Positions 27,750 to 38,887 of a stretch of DNA of 64,000 nt are shown one piece after another. The notes beneath the pieces are model-generated. The model was not told the DNA's origin, searched no databases, and worked only from the letters and a program-made list of their open reading frames with translations. Origin of the DNA: Ignavibacteria bacterium (GTDB taxonomy: Bacteria; Bacteroidota; Ignavibacteria; Ignavibacteriales; Ignavibacteriaceae). Position 1 is the stretch's first letter. Each line of letters starts with the position of its first letter. A program made the translations under genes and the position numbers. The stretch spans positions 60,691-124,690 of the forward strand of contig JAUYAB010000075.1 of assembly GCA_030693705.1 (NCBI GenBank), given 5' to 3'.

Positions 27750-29837
27750 ATGGCACAAGTTTACCCTATAGAAAAAGTTCGTAACATTGGAATTATGGCG
27801 CATATTGACGCCGGGAAAACCACTACGACCGAAAGAATTTTATATTATACCGGAAAATTACATCGACTTGGTGAAGTTCACGACGGTGCAGCAACGATGG
27901 ACTGGATGGAACAGGAAAAAGAACGTGGAATTACAATTACAAGCGCTGCAACTACATGTTACTGGTTAGATCATCAAATCAACATTATTGATACTCCCGG
28001 ACATGTTGATTTTACCGCTGAAGTTGAAAGATCTTTAAGGGTTTTAGATGGTGCAATTGCACTATTTTGCGCTGTTGGCGGTGTTGAGCCTCAGTCCGAA
28101 ACCGTTTGGAGACAAGCAGATAAATATCAAGTTCCTCGAATTGCTTTTATTAACAAGATGGATCGCATTGGTGCTGATTTTTATAGTGCGGTTCAAATGA
28201 TTCGTGAACGATTAGGCGCAAACGCAATTCCGGTTACTTTACCCATTGGTGAAGGCGATATGTTCGCTGGAATTATCGATCTGATTTCATTCAAATCTAG
28301 AATTTTCCATGATGAAACTTATGGCAGTACTTTTGATGAAATGGATATCCCGCATGATTTAGTGGATATAGCAAACAAATATCGTACTGAAATGTTGGAA
28401 GCGGTATCCGATGTTGATGACACTCTATTGGAAAAATATCTTGCCGGAAAAGAAATTTCTGAACAAGAGATTATAAAAGTTTTAAGAACAGCTACTATCG
28501 AAGCTAAAATTATTCCGGTTCTTTGCGGTTCTTCATTTAAAAATAAGGGTGTTCAACGTTTGTTGGATGCTGTTGTTGACTTTTTACCCGCTCCTTCCGA
28601 CACTGTTGAAGTTACTGCGCATCATGTGAACACAAGTGATTTAGTAACTAGAAAAATTAGTGAAAATGAGAAATTTACAGCTTTAGCTTTTAAGATGATG
28701 AATGATCCTTTTGTTGGAAAATTAACATTTTTCAGAGTGTATGCGGGTAAATTAGAAGCCGGGTCCTACGTTTATAATTCGGTCAGCCAGAAAAAAGAAA
28801 GAATCAGCAGATTATTACAGATGCACGCAAATCACCGCGAAGAAGTTTCAAGTGTTCGAGCGGGTGATATTGCTGCAGCAATCGGGTTGAAATATACAAG
28901 AACCGGTGATACGCTTTGTAGTGAAGACGATCCGGTTGTTATGGAAAAAATTATATTCCCTGAACCGGTTATCCAAATTGCAATTGAACCGAAGACAAAG
29001 GCAGATCAAGACAAACTTTCGGAAGCGCTGTCTAAACTTTCCGAAGAAGATCCTACTTTTAAAGTAAAAGTTGATGACGAAACAAGCCAAACACTTATCA
29101 GTGGTATGGGCGAACTTCATCTTGAGATCCTTGTTGATAGAATGCGACGTGAATTCAAAGTTGAAGCAAATGTTGGAAAACCCCAGGTTGCTTATCGCGA
29201 GACTATTACTCAATCTGTTAATGCAGAAGGTAAGTTTATTAAACAATCCGGTGGACGCGGAAAATTTGGTCACGTCTGGTTGGAAATTAGTCCTAATGAA
29301 GTTGGAAAAGGATACGAATTTATTAATGGGATCGTTGGCGGCGTGGTTCCGAAGGAATACATTGCCCCTGTTTCAGCCGGTATTCAAGAAGCCATGAAAA
29401 ATGGAGTTGTAGCCGGATACCCGATGGTAGACATTAAAGTAAAATTATACGATGGTTCATATCACGATGTTGATTCCGATGAACTTTCATTTAAAGTTGC
29501 CGGTTCTATGGGATTCAAAGCGGGAGCTCGTAAGGCGCACCCTATTCTTCTTGAGCCGATTATGGCTGTTGAAGTTATTTCTCCTGAAGATTATCTTGGA
29601 GACGTTATGGGAGATTTAAATTCGAGAAGAGGAAGAATTGAAGGATTTTCTGCAAGAAAAGATGCCCAAGTTATTAAAGCTCAAGTTCCGCTTGCCGAAA
29701 TGTTTGGTTATTCCACCATATTGCGCTCTATGACGCAAGGAAGAGCCATTTATTCAATGCAGTTTTCGCATTATTCGGAAGTACCGAAATCGGTTGCTGA
29801 AGAAATAGCAGAAAAATCATCCGGTAAAAGTCATTAA
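27750..29837 (+). CDS. fusA: Elongation factor G
   Basis: A 695-residue translational GTPase: P-loop [16 protein letters not shown]2/G3 with [10 protein letters not shown] and DTPGHVDF, G4 NKMD. All five domains are present at normal length. EF-G drives translocation and, with RRF, recycling. It lies 20 bases after rpsG. Confidence 0.98.
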   Translation: MAQVYPIEKVRNIGIMAHIDAGKTTTTERILYYTGKLHRLGEVHDGAATMDWMEQEKERGITITSAATTCYWLDHQINIIDTPGHVDFTAEVERSLRVLDGAIALFCAVGGVEPQSETVWRQADKYQVPRIAFINKMDRIGADFYSAVQMIRERLGANAIPVTLPIGEGDMFAGIIDLISFKSRIFHDETYGSTFDEMDIPHDLVDIANKYRTEMLEAVSDVDDTLLEKYLAGKEISEQEIIKVLRTATIEAKIIPVLCGSSFKNKGVQRLLDAVVDFLPAPSDTVEVTAHHVNTSDLVTRKISENEKFTALAFKMMNDPFVGKLTFFRVYAGKLEAGSYVYNSVSQKKERISRLLQMHANHREEVSSVRAGDIAAAIGLKYTRTGDTLCSEDDPVVMEKIIFPEPVIQIAIEPKTKADQDKLSEALSKLSEEDPTFKVKVDDETSQTLISGMGELHLEILVDRMRREFKVEANVGKPQVAYRETITQSVNAEGKFIKQSGGRGKFGHVWLEISPNEVGKGYEFINGIVGGVVPKEYIAPVSAGIQEAMKNGVVAGYPMVDIKVKLYDGSYHDVDSDELSFKVAGSMGFKAGARKAHPILLEPIMAVEVISPEDYLGDVMGDLNSRRGRIEGFSARKDAQVIKAQVPLAEMFGYSTILRSMTQGRAIYSMQFSHYSEVPKSVAEEIAEKSSGKSH

Positions 29838-29890
29838 CAAACAAATAATATTTAAGAACTCAAAGAAAGTAAGTAAAAAAGGAGAATTAA

Positions 29891-31096
29891 ATGGCCAAAG
29901 AAAAATTTGACAGAAGTAAGCCGCACGTAAACGTTGGCACAATCGGTCACGTAGATCATGGTAAAACAACCTTAACTGCAGCTATTACAATGGCTCTTGC
30001 AAGAAAGGGTCTTTCTCAAGTGAGAACTTTCGATTCTATTGATAATGCTCCTGAAGAAAGAGAACGCGGTATTACCATCGCTACGGCACACGTAGAGTAT
30101 TCCACTGCAAAAAGACATTATGCGCACGTAGATTGTCCCGGTCACGCAGATTATGTTAAAAACATGATCACCGGTGCGGCACAAATGGATGGCGCAATCG
30201 TTGTTGTTGCTGCAACAGATGGACCTATGCCTCAAACGAGAGAACACATTCTTTTAGCTCGCCAGGTTGGTGTTCCAAAAATTGTGGTGTTTATGAACAA
30301 AGTTGACGCGGTTGATGATCCTGAATTAATCGATTTAGTTGAAATGGAAATTAGAGAACTCTTAAGTAAATATGAATTCCCCGGAGACGAGATTCCGATT
30401 ATCAAAGGTTCTGCTTTGCAGGCATTGGAAGCCGGTGCAAGTAATGCTGATCCAAGTGATCCGCGTTATAACTGTATTTGGGAACTAATGGATGCCGTTG
30501 ATACCTATATTCCTGTTCCTGAAAGAAGTGTTGATAAACCTTTCTTGATGCCAGTTGAAGATGTTTTCTCAATTACCGGTCGTGGTACTGTAGCTACCGG
30601 AAGAGTTGAAAGAGGACAAGTAAAAATTCAAGAGGAAGTTGAACTTATCGGTTTAGGCTTACACAAAAAGACTGTTGTTACCGGAATTGAAATGTTCAGA
30701 AAAGAATTGGATGCCGCTATGGCTGGCGATAATGCCGGTATTCTTTTACGCGGTATCGATAAAAATGAAATTGAACGAGGAATGGTTCTTGCTAAAACCG
30801 GAACTATCACTCCTCACAAAAAATTTGAAGCTCAGGTGTACATCCTTTCAAAAGACGAAGGTGGACGTCATACACCATTTTTCAACGGATACCGTCCTCA
30901 GTTCTACTTTAGAACAACAGACGTAACCGGTGTTGCTTCCTTACCGGAAGGTGTTGAAATGGTTATGCCGGGTGATAGTGTTGTTTTATCAATTTCACTT
31001 ATTACCACCATTGCTATGGAAGAAGGATTGAAGTTTGCTATCCGCGAAGGTGGGCGTACAGTTGGTGCCGGTGTTGTTGGTAAAATTATAGAATAA
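29891..31096 (+). CDS. tuf: Elongation factor Tu
   Basis: A 401-residue GTPase: [42 protein letters not shown]. It delivers aminoacyl-tRNA to the ribosome. AAAAAAGGAG precedes the ATG. This is the only tuf in the window; the second tuf often found between tRNA-Thr and tRNA-Trp is absent. A terminator-like hairpin follows. Confidence 0.98.
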   Translation: MAKEKFDRSKPHVNVGTIGHVDHGKTTLTAAITMALARKGLSQVRTFDSIDNAPEERERGITIATAHVEYSTAKRHYAHVDCPGHADYVKNMITGAAQMDGAIVVVAATDGPMPQTREHILLARQVGVPKIVVFMNKVDAVDDPELIDLVEMEIRELLSKYEFPGDEIPIIKGSALQALEAGASNADPSDPRYNCIWELMDAVDTYIPVPERSVDKPFLMPVEDVFSITGRGTVATGRVERGQVKIQEEVELIGLGLHKKTVVTGIEMFRKELDAAMAGDNAGILLRGIDKNEIERGMVLAKTGTITPHKKFEAQVYILSKDEGGRHTPFFNGYRPQFYFRTTDVTGVASLPEGVEMVMPGDSVVLSISLITTIAMEEGLKFAIREGGRTVGAGVVGKIIE

Positions 31097-31111
31097 ATGA
31101 AATGAATAACG

Positions 31112-31137
31112 AAAAGGGAGTTTCGCACTCCCTTTTT
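31112..31137 (+). terminator. Hairpin with T-run between tuf and rpsJ
   Basis: AAAAGGGAGT-TTCGC-ACTCCCTTTT followed by more T. It should terminate part of the fusA-tuf transcript, leaving the S10 cluster on read-through or on a promoter not identified. Confidence 0.75.
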
Positions 31138-31168
31138 GTGTCTAATTAACTGTTAAGGAGATATGTAA

Positions 31169-31477
31169 GTGCCCGGTCAAAAGATTCGTATTAAACTAAA
31201 ATCATATGATCATATTTTGATTGATAAATCGACTGAGAAAATTATTAAAACCGTTAGAAGTACCGGTGCAGTCGTTTCAGGACCGATTCCGTTACCGACG
31301 AAACGCACTCTGTATACGGTTCTCCGTTCTCCTCACGTCGATAAAAAATCCCGTGAGCAGTTCGAAACCAGAGCACACAAAAGAATTATTGATATTCATA
31401 ATTCAAATTCTAAGACAATAGATTCCTTAAGTAAGCTGGATATCCCAGCCGGTGTTGACATTGAGATTAAGTTATAA
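31169..31477 (+). CDS. rpsJ: 30S ribosomal protein S10
   Basis: A 102-residue protein with the S10 signature [21 protein letters not shown]10 is part of the 30S head and also serves as NusE in antitermination. GTG start after AAGGAGATATGTAA. First gene of the S10 cluster. Confidence 0.97.
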   Translation: MPGQKIRIKLKSYDHILIDKSTEKIIKTVRSTGAVVSGPIPLPTKRTLYTVLRSPHVDKKSREQFETRAHKRIIDIHNSNSKTIDSLSKLDIPAGVDIEIKL

Positions 31478-31493
31478 TGAAGATGGAGTAACC

Positions 31494-32117
31494 ATGTCCG
31501 GGTTATTAGGTAAAAAATTAGGTATGACAAATATTTACGATGCAGAAGGTCAACGGATAGTTGCAACCGCAATTGAAGTTGGTCCTTGCAAAGTTACAGC
31601 AATAAAAACGCTGGAAAAGAACGGTTATGCTGCATTGCAATTAGGTTTTCAAGAAAAGAAAGAAAAAGCTTTTTCAAAACCTGAAATCGGTTTTTTTAAG
31701 AAGAATAATCTTCCTTGCTATGCTGTTCTTAAAGAATTTGCTTTCCCAGCAGATGATTCTTATAAAGTAGGAGACGACATTAATGTTTCTTTCTTTACCG
31801 AAGGCGAATCAATAAAAGTTCGCGGAATCAGCAAAGGAAAAGGTTTCCAGGGTGTTATGAAACGTCATGGCTTTGGCGGTGTTGGCGGAACAACCCATGG
31901 TCAGAGCGATCGTTTAAGAGCCCCCGGTTCTATCGGTTCTTCATCTTATCCTTCAAGAGTTTTTAAGGGACTGAAAATGGCCGGAAGAATGGGAAACGAC
32001 TCCGTAACCGTTCACAACTTGAAGGTTCTTAAAGTTAACGCAGAAAAAAATGTGATTTTTGTTAAAGGATGTATTCCAGGATCAATTAACTCAATAGTTG
32101 AATTGTATAAAAAGTAG
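31494..32117 (+). CDS. rplC: 50S ribosomal protein L3
   Basis: A 207-residue protein starting MSGLLGKKLGMTNIYD. The conserved segment SKGKGFQGVMKRHGFGG and THGQSDRLRAPGSIG reaches towards the peptidyl-transferase centre. I chose the ATG at 31494 (GGAG upstream); an upstream in-frame start would overlap rpsJ and adds no conserved sequence. Confidence 0.97.
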   Translation: MSGLLGKKLGMTNIYDAEGQRIVATAIEVGPCKVTAIKTLEKNGYAALQLGFQEKKEKAFSKPEIGFFKKNNLPCYAVLKEFAFPADDSYKVGDDINVSFFTEGESIKVRGISKGKGFQGVMKRHGFGGVGGTTHGQSDRLRAPGSIGSSSYPSRVFKGLKMAGRMGNDSVTVHNLKVLKVNAEKNVIFVKGCIPGSINSIVELYKK

Positions 32118-32129
32118 TTTGGTATAAAA

Positions 32130-32774
32130 ATGTTAGTAGATGTTTACAAAATAGATGGTACTTTGTCCGGCGAAAAAGTCGAATTAACCGACAGCGTCTT
32201 CGGTATTGAACCGAATGACCACGTCGTTTACTTATCGGTTAAAGCTTATCTCGCCAATCAAAGACAAGGAACTCATAAGACTAAAGAACGCGGCGAAGTA
32301 AGCGGCGGCGGAAAAAAACCCTGGAAACAAAAAGGTAGAGGCGGCGCCCGTGCCGGTACAACTCGCTCACCATTGTGGGTTGGCGGTGGAACAATCTTTG
32401 GTCCGCGCCCGAGAGATTACAGACAAGATTTACCTAAAAAAGTTAAAGCCCTTGCAAGAAGATCGGCTTTAAGTTATAAGGTTAAAGACGAACAGTTAGT
32501 TGTTGTTGATGACTTTAATTTCGATAGTCCAAAAACACAAAGTTTTCTTTCAATTTTGAAAGCGTTGAAGATCGAAGGCAAAAGAACTTTGGTTCTTACT
32601 AACGGAAAACAAGAAAATGTTTGGAAGTCCGGTAGAAACATTAATAAAGTAAAAGTTCTTGAAGCGCAGAATGCTGCTCCTTATCAGATTCTAAACAATC
32701 AAGTTCTTTTAGTACAAAAAAGCGCAATTGAAGTTTTGAATAATCAATCAGTGCCGAAAGAGGTGGTAAGCTAA
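32130..32774 (+). CDS. rplD: 50S ribosomal protein L4
   Basis: A 214-residue protein with the exit-tunnel loop KPWKQKGRGGARAGTTRSPL and GGGTIFGPRPRDY. In enterobacteria L4 represses the S10 operon; no evidence of that here. Its stop overlaps the rplW start (TAATG). Confidence 0.97.
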   Translation: MLVDVYKIDGTLSGEKVELTDSVFGIEPNDHVVYLSVKAYLANQRQGTHKTKERGEVSGGGKKPWKQKGRGGARAGTTRSPLWVGGGTIFGPRPRDYRQDLPKKVKALARRSALSYKVKDEQLVVVDDFNFDSPKTQSFLSILKALKIEGKRTLVLTNGKQENVWKSGRNINKVKVLEAQNAAPYQILNNQVLLVQKSAIEVLNNQSVPKEVVS

Positions 32775-33067
32775 TGCAAGGAATATTGATTAAACCTCTT
32801 TTTACGGAAAAAGTTACAAAAAGTAACACCGATCAAAACAAATATGGTTTTGTGGTTTCTGTTACTGCGAATAAAATTGAAATCGCTAAAGCTATAGCTA
32901 AAAAGTTTAATGTTACGGTTACTTCGGTTAATACGGTTGTAAACAAAGGCAAAGTTAAAACTCAACTCTCTAAAAGAGGAAGATTTATCGGCAGCACTGC
33001 TAAATATAAAAAGGCTTTTGTTTCTTTGAAGACCGGTGATAAAATAGATTTATTTGAGCAAGTATAA
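32774..33067 (+). CDS. rplW: 50S ribosomal protein L23
   Basis: A 97-residue protein with the L23 pattern PLFTEKVTKSN, YGFVVSVTANKIEIAKAI and VNTVVNKGK. It sits at the tunnel exit, where trigger factor and SRP dock. Overlaps rplD by one base. Confidence 0.96.
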   Translation: MQGILIKPLFTEKVTKSNTDQNKYGFVVSVTANKIEIAKAIAKKFNVTVTSVNTVVNKGKVKTQLSKRGRFIGSTAKYKKAFVSLKTGDKIDLFEQV

Positions 33068-33092
33068 GAAAATGGATTTGGAGCTACGATAA

Positions 33093-33917
33093 ATGGCAAT
33101 TAGAAAAATGAAACCCGTTACCCCGGGAACACGATTTATGTCGGTTTCAACATTTGATGAAATCACAAAATCAACCCCGGAAAAATCGTTAACGGTATCC
33201 TTAAAAAAATCCGGCGGTAGAAATAATCACGGACGCATTACCTCTCGCCATATCGGTGGTGGTCATAAAAGAAGATATCGCCTTATCGATTTTAAGAGAA
33301 ATAAATTCGGTATTCCTGCAAAAGTTTTCTCGATCGAGTACGATCCAAATAGAACTGCAAGAATTGCTCTTTTACATTATGCCGATGGTGAAAAAAGATA
33401 TATCATCGCTCCGGATGGTTTAAAAGCCGGTGAGTCAATTCAATCAGGTCCCGGTTCAGAAATTAAAGTTGGAAACGCACTTCCTTTAAAAGAATTACCG
33501 CTCGGTAGTTTTATTCACAACGTTGAAATGAAACCTGGCAAAGGCGGACAACTTGGTAGAAGCGCCGGAGCTTCAATTCAATTAATGGCTAAAGAAGGCG
33601 ATTATGCGCAGCTAAAACTATCTTCCGGTGAGATCAGATTAGTTAGATTAGAGTGCTACGCAACTTATGGCACAGTAAGTAACGCAGAACAAACAAACCT
33701 TAGCCAGGGTAAAGCCGGTAGAAACAGATGGCGCGGAATTCGTTCGCATGTACGTGGTGTTGCCATGAACCCTGTCGATCACCCGATGGGTGGCGGTGAA
33801 GGTAAGACTTCAGGCGGCGGTCATCCGGTATCTCCATGGGGTCAAAAAGCCAAAGGTCTTAAGACCAGAAAAAATAAAAAAGTATCTAATAAACTTATTA
33901 TCAAAAGACGAAAGTAA
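33093..33917 (+). CDS. rplB: 50S ribosomal protein L2
   Basis: A 274-residue protein with [20 protein letters not shown] near the N-terminus and the conserved [17 protein letters not shown] segment whose histidine lies near the peptidyl-transferase centre. Normal length; TTTGGAG upstream. Confidence 0.98.
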   Translation: MAIRKMKPVTPGTRFMSVSTFDEITKSTPEKSLTVSLKKSGGRNNHGRITSRHIGGGHKRRYRLIDFKRNKFGIPAKVFSIEYDPNRTARIALLHYADGEKRYIIAPDGLKAGESIQSGPGSEIKVGNALPLKELPLGSFIHNVEMKPGKGGQLGRSAGASIQLMAKEGDYAQLKLSSGEIRLVRLECYATYGTVSNAEQTNLSQGKAGRNRWRGIRSHVRGVAMNPVDHPMGGGEGKTSGGGHPVSPWGQKAKGLKTRKNKKVSNKLIIKRRK

Positions 33918-33930
33918 GTAGAGAGTTAAT

Positions 33931-34218
33931 ATGCCTCGTTCAGTTAAAAAAGGTCCTTTTATTGATCTAAAATTGTTGAAGAAAGTTCAAGTGCTTAACC
34001 AGACAAGTCAAAAGAAAATTATTAAAACCTGGTCACGCTCTTCAACTATTTCACCTGAGTTTGTTGGACACACTATTGCTGTTCACAATGGTAATAAAAT
34101 GATCCCGATTTATATTACGGAAAATATGGTCGGACACAAGCTCGGCGAATTTTCTCCGACCCGAATTTTTAGAGGTCATCCTGGAACTAAAGCTGAAAAA
34201 GCATCAAAAGCGAAATAG
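33931..34218 (+). CDS. rpsS: 30S ribosomal protein S19
   Basis: A 95-residue protein: [37 protein letters not shown] and [17 protein letters not shown]19 is in the 30S head next to S13. It starts 13 bases after rplB. Confidence 0.97.
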   Translation: MPRSVKKGPFIDLKLLKKVQVLNQTSQKKIIKTWSRSSTISPEFVGHTIAVHNGNKMIPIYITENMVGHKLGEFSPTRIFRGHPGTKAEKASKAK

Positions 34219-34234
34219 GACGGAATAAAGGTTT

Positions 34235-34576
34235 ATGGAAGCAAAAGCTATTACAAGGTATATCGGTTCATCACCACGAAAAATGAGATTGGTAATTGAT
34301 CTCATCAGAGGAATTTCCGTTGATAAAGCAATTGAAATCCTTCATTTTCAACCGAAACATGCATCTAAAGATGCTGAAAAAACTTTACGCTCTGCAGTCG
34401 CTAATCTTATTAATAAAGAAGACGGCGTTAAAGTAGAATCAAGCGAATTGTTCGTGAAAACAGCATTCGTTGATCAAGGACCGACTGCAAAACGAATTTC
34501 ACCGGCACCAATGGGCCGCGCATTTAGAATTAGAAAACGCTCATGCCACGTCACTATTGTGGTAGCAACAAAATAA
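34235..34576 (+). CDS. rplV: 50S ribosomal protein L22
   Basis: A 113-residue protein with [18 protein letters not shown] at the N-terminus and the tunnel-lining hairpin [20 protein letters not shown]. The loop matches the macrolide-sensitive type. Preceded by rpsS and followed by rpsC. Confidence 0.97.
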   Translation: MEAKAITRYIGSSPRKMRLVIDLIRGISVDKAIEILHFQPKHASKDAEKTLRSAVANLINKEDGVKVESSELFVKTAFVDQGPTAKRISPAPMGRAFRIRKRSCHVTIVVATK

Positions 34577-34592
34577 ATTAGGAGATTTCTTT

Positions 34593-35234
34593 TTGGGACA
34601 AAAAACAAATCCGATCGGTTTCAGAGTTGGCATCATCAGAGGATGGGACTCAAATTGGTATGAAAATCATAGCTACGCTAAAAAGTTAAAAGAAGATGAC
34701 AAACTTCGTTCTTACGTACGCAACAGATTAAAAAAAGCCGGTATTTCTAAAATCATTATTGATAGAACTACTAAGAATATCATTCTTAATATTCATACTT
34801 CAAGACCCGGTGTAGTTATCGGAAAGAGCGGAAAAGAAATCACTCAACTTGAACAAGAGTTACGTCAATTAACCGAAAAAGAAGTTAAGATTCAGATATC
34901 TGAAATAAAAAGACCTGAATTAGATGCATTTTTAGTTGCAGAAAACATTGCCAATCAACTTGTTGGAAGAATTTCTTTTAGAAGAGCGATGAAATCGGCG
35001 ATCAATTCCACGATGAGGATGGGCGCTGAAGGAATTAAGATTATGTGCGCCGGAAGATTGGGCGGAGCGGAAATGGCAAGAACCGAACAGTACAAAGAAG
35101 GAAGAGTTCCTCTTCATACAATCCGCGCCGACATAGATTATGCTAACGGCAGAGCGGAAACAATTTACGGTTCGATCGGAATTAAAGTGTGGATCTGCCG
35201 TGGTGAAATTTTAGGTAAACGAGCTTCAGAATAA
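34593..35234 (+). CDS. rpsC: 30S ribosomal protein S3
   Basis: A 213-residue protein starting [17 protein letters not shown] from a TTG codon (TAGGAG upstream). The KH domain [11 protein letters not shown] and C-terminal [20 protein letters not shown] are present. S3 lines the mRNA entry channel. Confidence 0.97.
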   Translation: MGQKTNPIGFRVGIIRGWDSNWYENHSYAKKLKEDDKLRSYVRNRLKKAGISKIIIDRTTKNIILNIHTSRPGVVIGKSGKEITQLEQELRQLTEKEVKIQISEIKRPELDAFLVAENIANQLVGRISFRRAMKSAINSTMRMGAEGIKIMCAGRLGGAEMARTEQYKEGRVPLHTIRADIDYANGRAETIYGSIGIKVWICRGEILGKRASE

Positions 35235-35258
35235 TATTACTGTAGGAGTTTTTTTAAT

Positions 35259-35675
35259 ATGTTAATGCCCAAAAGAGTTAAGTTTAGAAAATCGCAGCGC
35301 GGAAGAATGGCCGGAAAAGCCAAACGCGGCAGTACGATTGCTTTCGGAGATTTCGGTATAAAAGCTCTTGAGCCACAATGGATTACCAGCAGACAAATTG
35401 AAGCTTGTCGTGTTGCCCTTTCAAGAAAAATGAAGCGTGACGGTAAAGTTTGGATCAGAATTTTCCCCGACAAACCGGTTTCCAAAAAACCTCTCGAAAC
35501 AAGAATGGGTAAAGGTAAAGGCGGACCGGAATTTTGGGTTGCCGTTGTAAAACCAGGTAGAATTATGTTTGAAGTTTCCGGCGTAACTAAAGAAGTAGCT
35601 CACGATGCCTTAAAAGTTTGCGCACACAAACTTCCTATTAAAACAAAAATTATTGCAAGACCGGATTACGAATAA
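35259..35675 (+). CDS. rplP: 50S ribosomal protein L16
   Basis: A 138-residue protein starting [17 protein letters not shown], with the conserved arginine-rich loop [20 protein letters not shown] at the A-site tRNA contact. A second ATG two codons later is possible. TAGGAG precedes it. Confidence 0.97.
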   Translation: MLMPKRVKFRKSQRGRMAGKAKRGSTIAFGDFGIKALEPQWITSRQIEACRVALSRKMKRDGKVWIRIFPDKPVSKKPLETRMGKGKGGPEFWVAVVKPGRIMFEVSGVTKEVAHDALKVCAHKLPIKTKIIARPDYE

Positions 35676-35685
35676 AAATTGGTAA

Positions 35686-35934
35686 ATGAATATGAAACTT
35701 TCTGAAATAAAAGAAATGTCTTCCGAAGAAATTGGGAAGCAAATAATTGGAGAAGAGATCAACATGGTTGACTTACGCTTCTCTCACGAGTTAAAACAGT
35801 TGACGAATACGGCAAAACTTCGTGCAACAAAAAAAGATATTGCAAGAATGAAAACTATCTTGAAAGAAAGAGTCCGCCGCGGCGGATCAGAAAAGATATC
35901 CAGCCCGGTGTTGGATAAAGGAGTTGACGCTTAA
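35686..35934 (+). CDS. rpmC: 50S ribosomal protein L29 with C-terminal extension
   Basis: An 82-residue protein whose first 65 residues form the L29 helical hairpin ([21 protein letters not shown]...[11 protein letters not shown]). The last 16 or so ([20 protein letters not shown]) are beyond the normal end. The extension starts in a TCCGCCGCGGCGGA palindrome (35873-35886) of the same type seen in several intergenic repeats here. L29 sits at the tunnel exit beside L23. Confidence 0.95.
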   Translation: MNMKLSEIKEMSSEEIGKQIIGEEINMVDLRFSHELKQLTNTAKLRATKKDIARMKTILKERVRRGGSEKISSPVLDKGVDA

Positions 35935-35936
35935 CC

Positions 35937-36194
35937 ATGGAAAAAAGATCTTTACGTAAAACCAGACAAGGTAAAGTTGTCAGCAACAAAATGGAAAAAA
36001 CCATCACGGTAACTATCGAAAGAAAAGTTCCACATCCTGTTTACAAAAAATATTTTAAGAAAACAACAAAATTGATGGCTCACGACGAAAAGAACGAATG
36101 CAATATCGGCGACGTTGTTAAAATTATGGAAACCAGACCGCTGAGCAAAGTTAAAAGATGGCGCTTAGTTGAAGTTGTTGAAAAAGCAAAGTAG
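35937..36194 (+). CDS. rpsQ: 30S ribosomal protein S17
   Basis: An 85-residue OB-fold protein: [19 protein letters not shown] and [10 protein letters not shown]17 is a primary 16S rRNA binder. It starts two bases after the rpmC stop, so it is translationally coupled. Confidence 0.97.
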   Translation: MEKRSLRKTRQGKVVSNKMEKTITVTIERKVPHPVYKKYFKKTTKLMAHDEKNECNIGDVVKIMETRPLSKVKRWRLVEVVEKAK

Positions 36195-36215
36195 TTAAAG
36201 CAAGGAGTTAATGAG

Positions 36216-36584
36216 ATGATTCAAGAAGAAACCAATTTAGTAGTTGCGGATAACTCCGGCGCTAAAAAAGTACGCTGCATCAGAGTTCTGGGCGGAAGCG
36301 GAAGACAATATGCAAGTCTCGGTGATTTAATTGTTGTTAGTGTTAAATCTGCCATCCCGAATGGTCAAGTTAAAAAAGGGGAAGTTTCAAGAGCGGTGAT
36401 TGTTAGAACCAATAAAGAAGTGAGAAGAAAAGACGGATCATACATTCGATTTGATGAAAATGCAGCAGTTCTCTTAAATGCTCAAAACGAACCCAAAGGT
36501 ACACGTATCTTTGGACCGGTAGCAAGAGAGCTTAGAGAGAAACAGTTTATGAAAATAGTTTCATTAGCACCAGAAGTTTTATAA
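36216..36584 (+). CDS. rplN: 50S ribosomal protein L14
   Basis: A 122-residue protein: [20 protein letters not shown] and [21 protein letters not shown]14 binds 23S rRNA at the subunit interface and is the RsfS docking site. Normal length, CAAGGAG upstream. Confidence 0.97.
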   Translation: MIQEETNLVVADNSGAKKVRCIRVLGGSGRQYASLGDLIVVSVKSAIPNGQVKKGEVSRAVIVRTNKEVRRKDGSYIRFDENAAVLLNAQNEPKGTRIFGPVARELREKQFMKIVSLAPEVL

Positions 36585-36594
36585 TAGGTTAACC

Positions 36595-36918
36595 ATGCGA
36601 ATTAAAAAAAATGATAATGTAATCGTTGTAGCCGGAAACGATAGAAATAAAACCGGAAAAGTTTTAAAAGTGTACCCCAAGGTAAATCGTTTGATAGTTG
36701 AAGGAATTAACATTCACAAACGTCACACAAAGCCTTCACAAAAAAGCCAACAAGGCGGAATTGTTGCACAAGAAGCATCAATACATGTTTCTAACGTAAT
36801 GATTGTTGATCCTAAATCAAGTGCACGTACCCGAATTGGTTCTAAAATAATTATTGATGAAAAAACAGGCAAAAAGAAAATTGCCCGCGTAAGCAGAGCT
36901 TCCGGCGAGATGTTATAA
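36595..36918 (+). CDS. rplX: 50S ribosomal protein L24
   Basis: A 107-residue protein with the KOW motif [20 protein letters not shown] and [16 protein letters not shown]. An assembly initiator of the 50S subunit near the tunnel exit. Ten bases after rplN. Confidence 0.97.
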   Translation: MRIKKNDNVIVVAGNDRNKTGKVLKVYPKVNRLIVEGINIHKRHTKPSQKSQQGGIVAQEASIHVSNVMIVDPKSSARTRIGSKIIIDEKTGKKKIARVSRASGEML

Positions 36919-36951
36919 GTAATCATCATTTTCTAAAGGTTTGAAGATACA

Positions 36952-37617
36952 ATGGCAGAAAAAAAAGTAAAACAGTCCGCCCCGAGCGGAACCCCTGATA
37001 AAAAAGGTAAACAACCGAAAGAAGCTCCTAAGGTGCCTGCATCAGCAGCTCCGGAAGTTAGAGTTGCAAATAGACTATTAGGTGTTTATAGAAAGCAGAT
37101 CGTTCAAGATTTAATTAAAAAATTAAATTATAAAAACGTAATGCAGGCGCCTAAGCTTACTAAAATTGTTGTTAACATGGGCGTTGGCGCAGCAGCTTCC
37201 GATGCTAAAGTTATGGAAGAAGCAATCCGTGATCTTGAAACAATCACCGGACAAAAAGCCAGTGTTCGCAAAGCTAAAAAAGATATTTCGAACTTCAAAC
37301 TTCGTAAGGGTGTTAACATTGGTGTTATGGTTACTTTACGCAAAGAAAGAATGTATGAATTTCTTGACCGCTTTATTAACGTTGCTTTACCTCGTGTAAG
37401 AGATTTTAAGGGACTTTCCGATAAATCGTTTGACGGTAGAGGAAATTATTCAATCGGAGTTAAAGAACAGATTATTTTTCCTGAAATAAACGCCGACAAA
37501 GTGGTTAAAGTTTTAGGAATGGATGTTACTTTGGTAACTACTGCAAAAACGGATGCTGAAGCTTTTGAACTTTTACAAGCTTTTGGTTTCCCTTTCAGAA
37601 AAAAAGAAATTAAATAA
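36952..37617 (+). CDS. rplE: 50S ribosomal protein L5 with N-terminal extension
   Basis: A 221-residue protein. From about residue 42 it is a normal L5 ([46 protein letters not shown]). The first 40 residues are a low-complexity, lysine/proline/alanine-rich tail ([20 protein letters not shown]...) absent from typical 178-180-residue L5. L5 contacts 5S rRNA and P-site tRNA. No good internal start exists at the core boundary, so the extension seems real. Confidence 0.95.
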   Translation: MAEKKVKQSAPSGTPDKKGKQPKEAPKVPASAAPEVRVANRLLGVYRKQIVQDLIKKLNYKNVMQAPKLTKIVVNMGVGAAASDAKVMEEAIRDLETITGQKASVRKAKKDISNFKLRKGVNIGVMVTLRKERMYEFLDRFINVALPRVRDFKGLSDKSFDGRGNYSIGVKEQIIFPEINADKVVKVLGMDVTLVTTAKTDAEAFELLQAFGFPFRKKEIK

Positions 37618-37633
37618 GGTTAAAGGATTTTTC

Positions 37634-37903
37634 ATGGCAAGAAAGTGTTTAATTGCAAGAGAAGAAAAAAGAAGAGTTATGGTTGAAAAATACCAACAAA
37701 TTCGCAAAGACCTAAAAGCCAAAGGCGATTGGGATGCGTTACAACAGCTTCCAAGAAATTCTTCTAAAGTCCGCTTGCATAATAGATGTATGATTACAGG
37801 AAGATCCAGAGGATATCACAGAAAGTTCGGAGTCTCTCGTTTAGTTTTACGCGAAAAAGCTTTACGTGGTGAAATTCCGGGTTTAAGAAAGGCAAGCTGG
37901 TAG
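37634..37903 (+). CDS. rpsN: 30S ribosomal protein S14 (zinc-free form)
   Basis: An 89-residue protein starting [14 protein letters not shown] and ending [11 protein letters not shown]. It is the longer form without the CxxC zinc ribbon. I set the start at the ATG at 37634 after AAGGAT; an upstream frame inside rplE was rejected. Confidence 0.97.
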   Translation: MARKCLIAREEKRRVMVEKYQQIRKDLKAKGDWDALQQLPRNSSKVRLHNRCMITGRSRGYHRKFGVSRLVLREKALRGEIPGLRKASW

Positions 37904-37911
37904 GAGATTTT

Positions 37912-38307
37912 ATGGCAGTAACAGATCCAATTGCAGATTTATTAACAAGAATCAGAAACGCAGTTAAAGCTCAAAAAAGAAGAGTTGAGATTCCTTTTTC
38001 TAACCAAAAAAAGGGTATCCTAGAAATCTTAAAAGCACAAAATTTTATCGTCGATTATCAAATTATTGAAGACGACAAACAAAACGTTCTAAGAGTTTTT
38101 CTCCGCTATACAAACGGAGTTTCTGCACTTAGCGGTTTACAAAGAATCAGCAAACCGGGATTGAGAATCTATTCGCAAAAAGAAAATCTCCCGCGCGTGC
38201 TAAACGGTTATGGTATTTCAATTATCTCCACTTCAAAAGGTTTGCTTACAGATAAACAAGCAAAACGTGAAGCAATTGGTGGAGAAGTTATTTGTAAAAT
38301 TTGGTAA
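37912..38307 (+). CDS. rpsH: 30S ribosomal protein S8
   Basis: A 131-residue protein: [18 protein letters not shown] and the C-terminal [19 protein letters not shown]8 binds 16S helix 21 and represses the spc operon in enterobacteria. Eight bases after rpsN. Confidence 0.97.
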   Translation: MAVTDPIADLLTRIRNAVKAQKRRVEIPFSNQKKGILEILKAQNFIVDYQIIEDDKQNVLRVFLRYTNGVSALSGLQRISKPGLRIYSQKENLPRVLNGYGISIISTSKGLLTDKQAKREAIGGEVICKIW

Positions 38308-38326
38308 TTTTTAACGGAGTTTTGTA

Positions 38327-38866
38327 GTGTCACGAATTGGAAAAAAACCGGTAGTAATACCTTCAAATATAACCGTAAAATTAGACGGTCACTCTCTTTC
38401 GGTTAAAGGACCGAAAGGAGAATTAAACAATACTTTTCATCCGAATATTTCGCTTGAAATTAAAGACAATGAAATTATTGCGACCCGATCGAACGATCAA
38501 AAAGAAAATCGTGCGTTACACGGGCTAACTCGTTCGTTAATTCAAAATATGATTATCGGTGTGAGCGACGGATATTCTAAAACTTTAGATATCGTAGGAG
38601 TAGGTTACCGCGTTGAGTTAAAGGAAAGTAATTTACTTATCAATATTGGTTATTCTCATCCGGTTTATTTTATGCCGCCGGCTGGAATTACGTTACAAGC
38701 TCCTCTGCCAACACAAATTGTGATTTCTGGAATCGATAAACAGTTAGTTGGGGCAGTAGCATCCAAAATTAGATCGATACGTAAACCTGAACCTTATAAA
38801 GGCAAAGGAATTAAATATTCAACTGAAGTTATTAGAAGAAAAGCCGGAAAGACCGCTGGTAAATAA
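38327..38866 (+). CDS. rplF: 50S ribosomal protein L6
   Basis: A 179-residue protein: SRIGKKPVVIPSNITV, KGPKGEL and the C-terminal RKPEPYKGKGIKY. Two L6 repeats are present. GTG start after ACGGAG. It lies near the sarcin-ricin loop. Confidence 0.97.
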   Translation: MSRIGKKPVVIPSNITVKLDGHSLSVKGPKGELNNTFHPNISLEIKDNEIIATRSNDQKENRALHGLTRSLIQNMIIGVSDGYSKTLDIVGVGYRVELKESNLLINIGYSHPVYFMPPAGITLQAPLPTQIVISGIDKQLVGAVASKIRSIRKPEPYKGKGIKYSTEVIRRKAGKTAGK

Positions 38867-38887
38867 GATTAGGAGCTTTGAAAAAAG

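Noticed and set aside
28848..29273. Minus-strand frame of 141 codons opposite fusA
   Set aside because: A shadow of the conserved EF-G coding sequence; no family resemblance or ribosome site.
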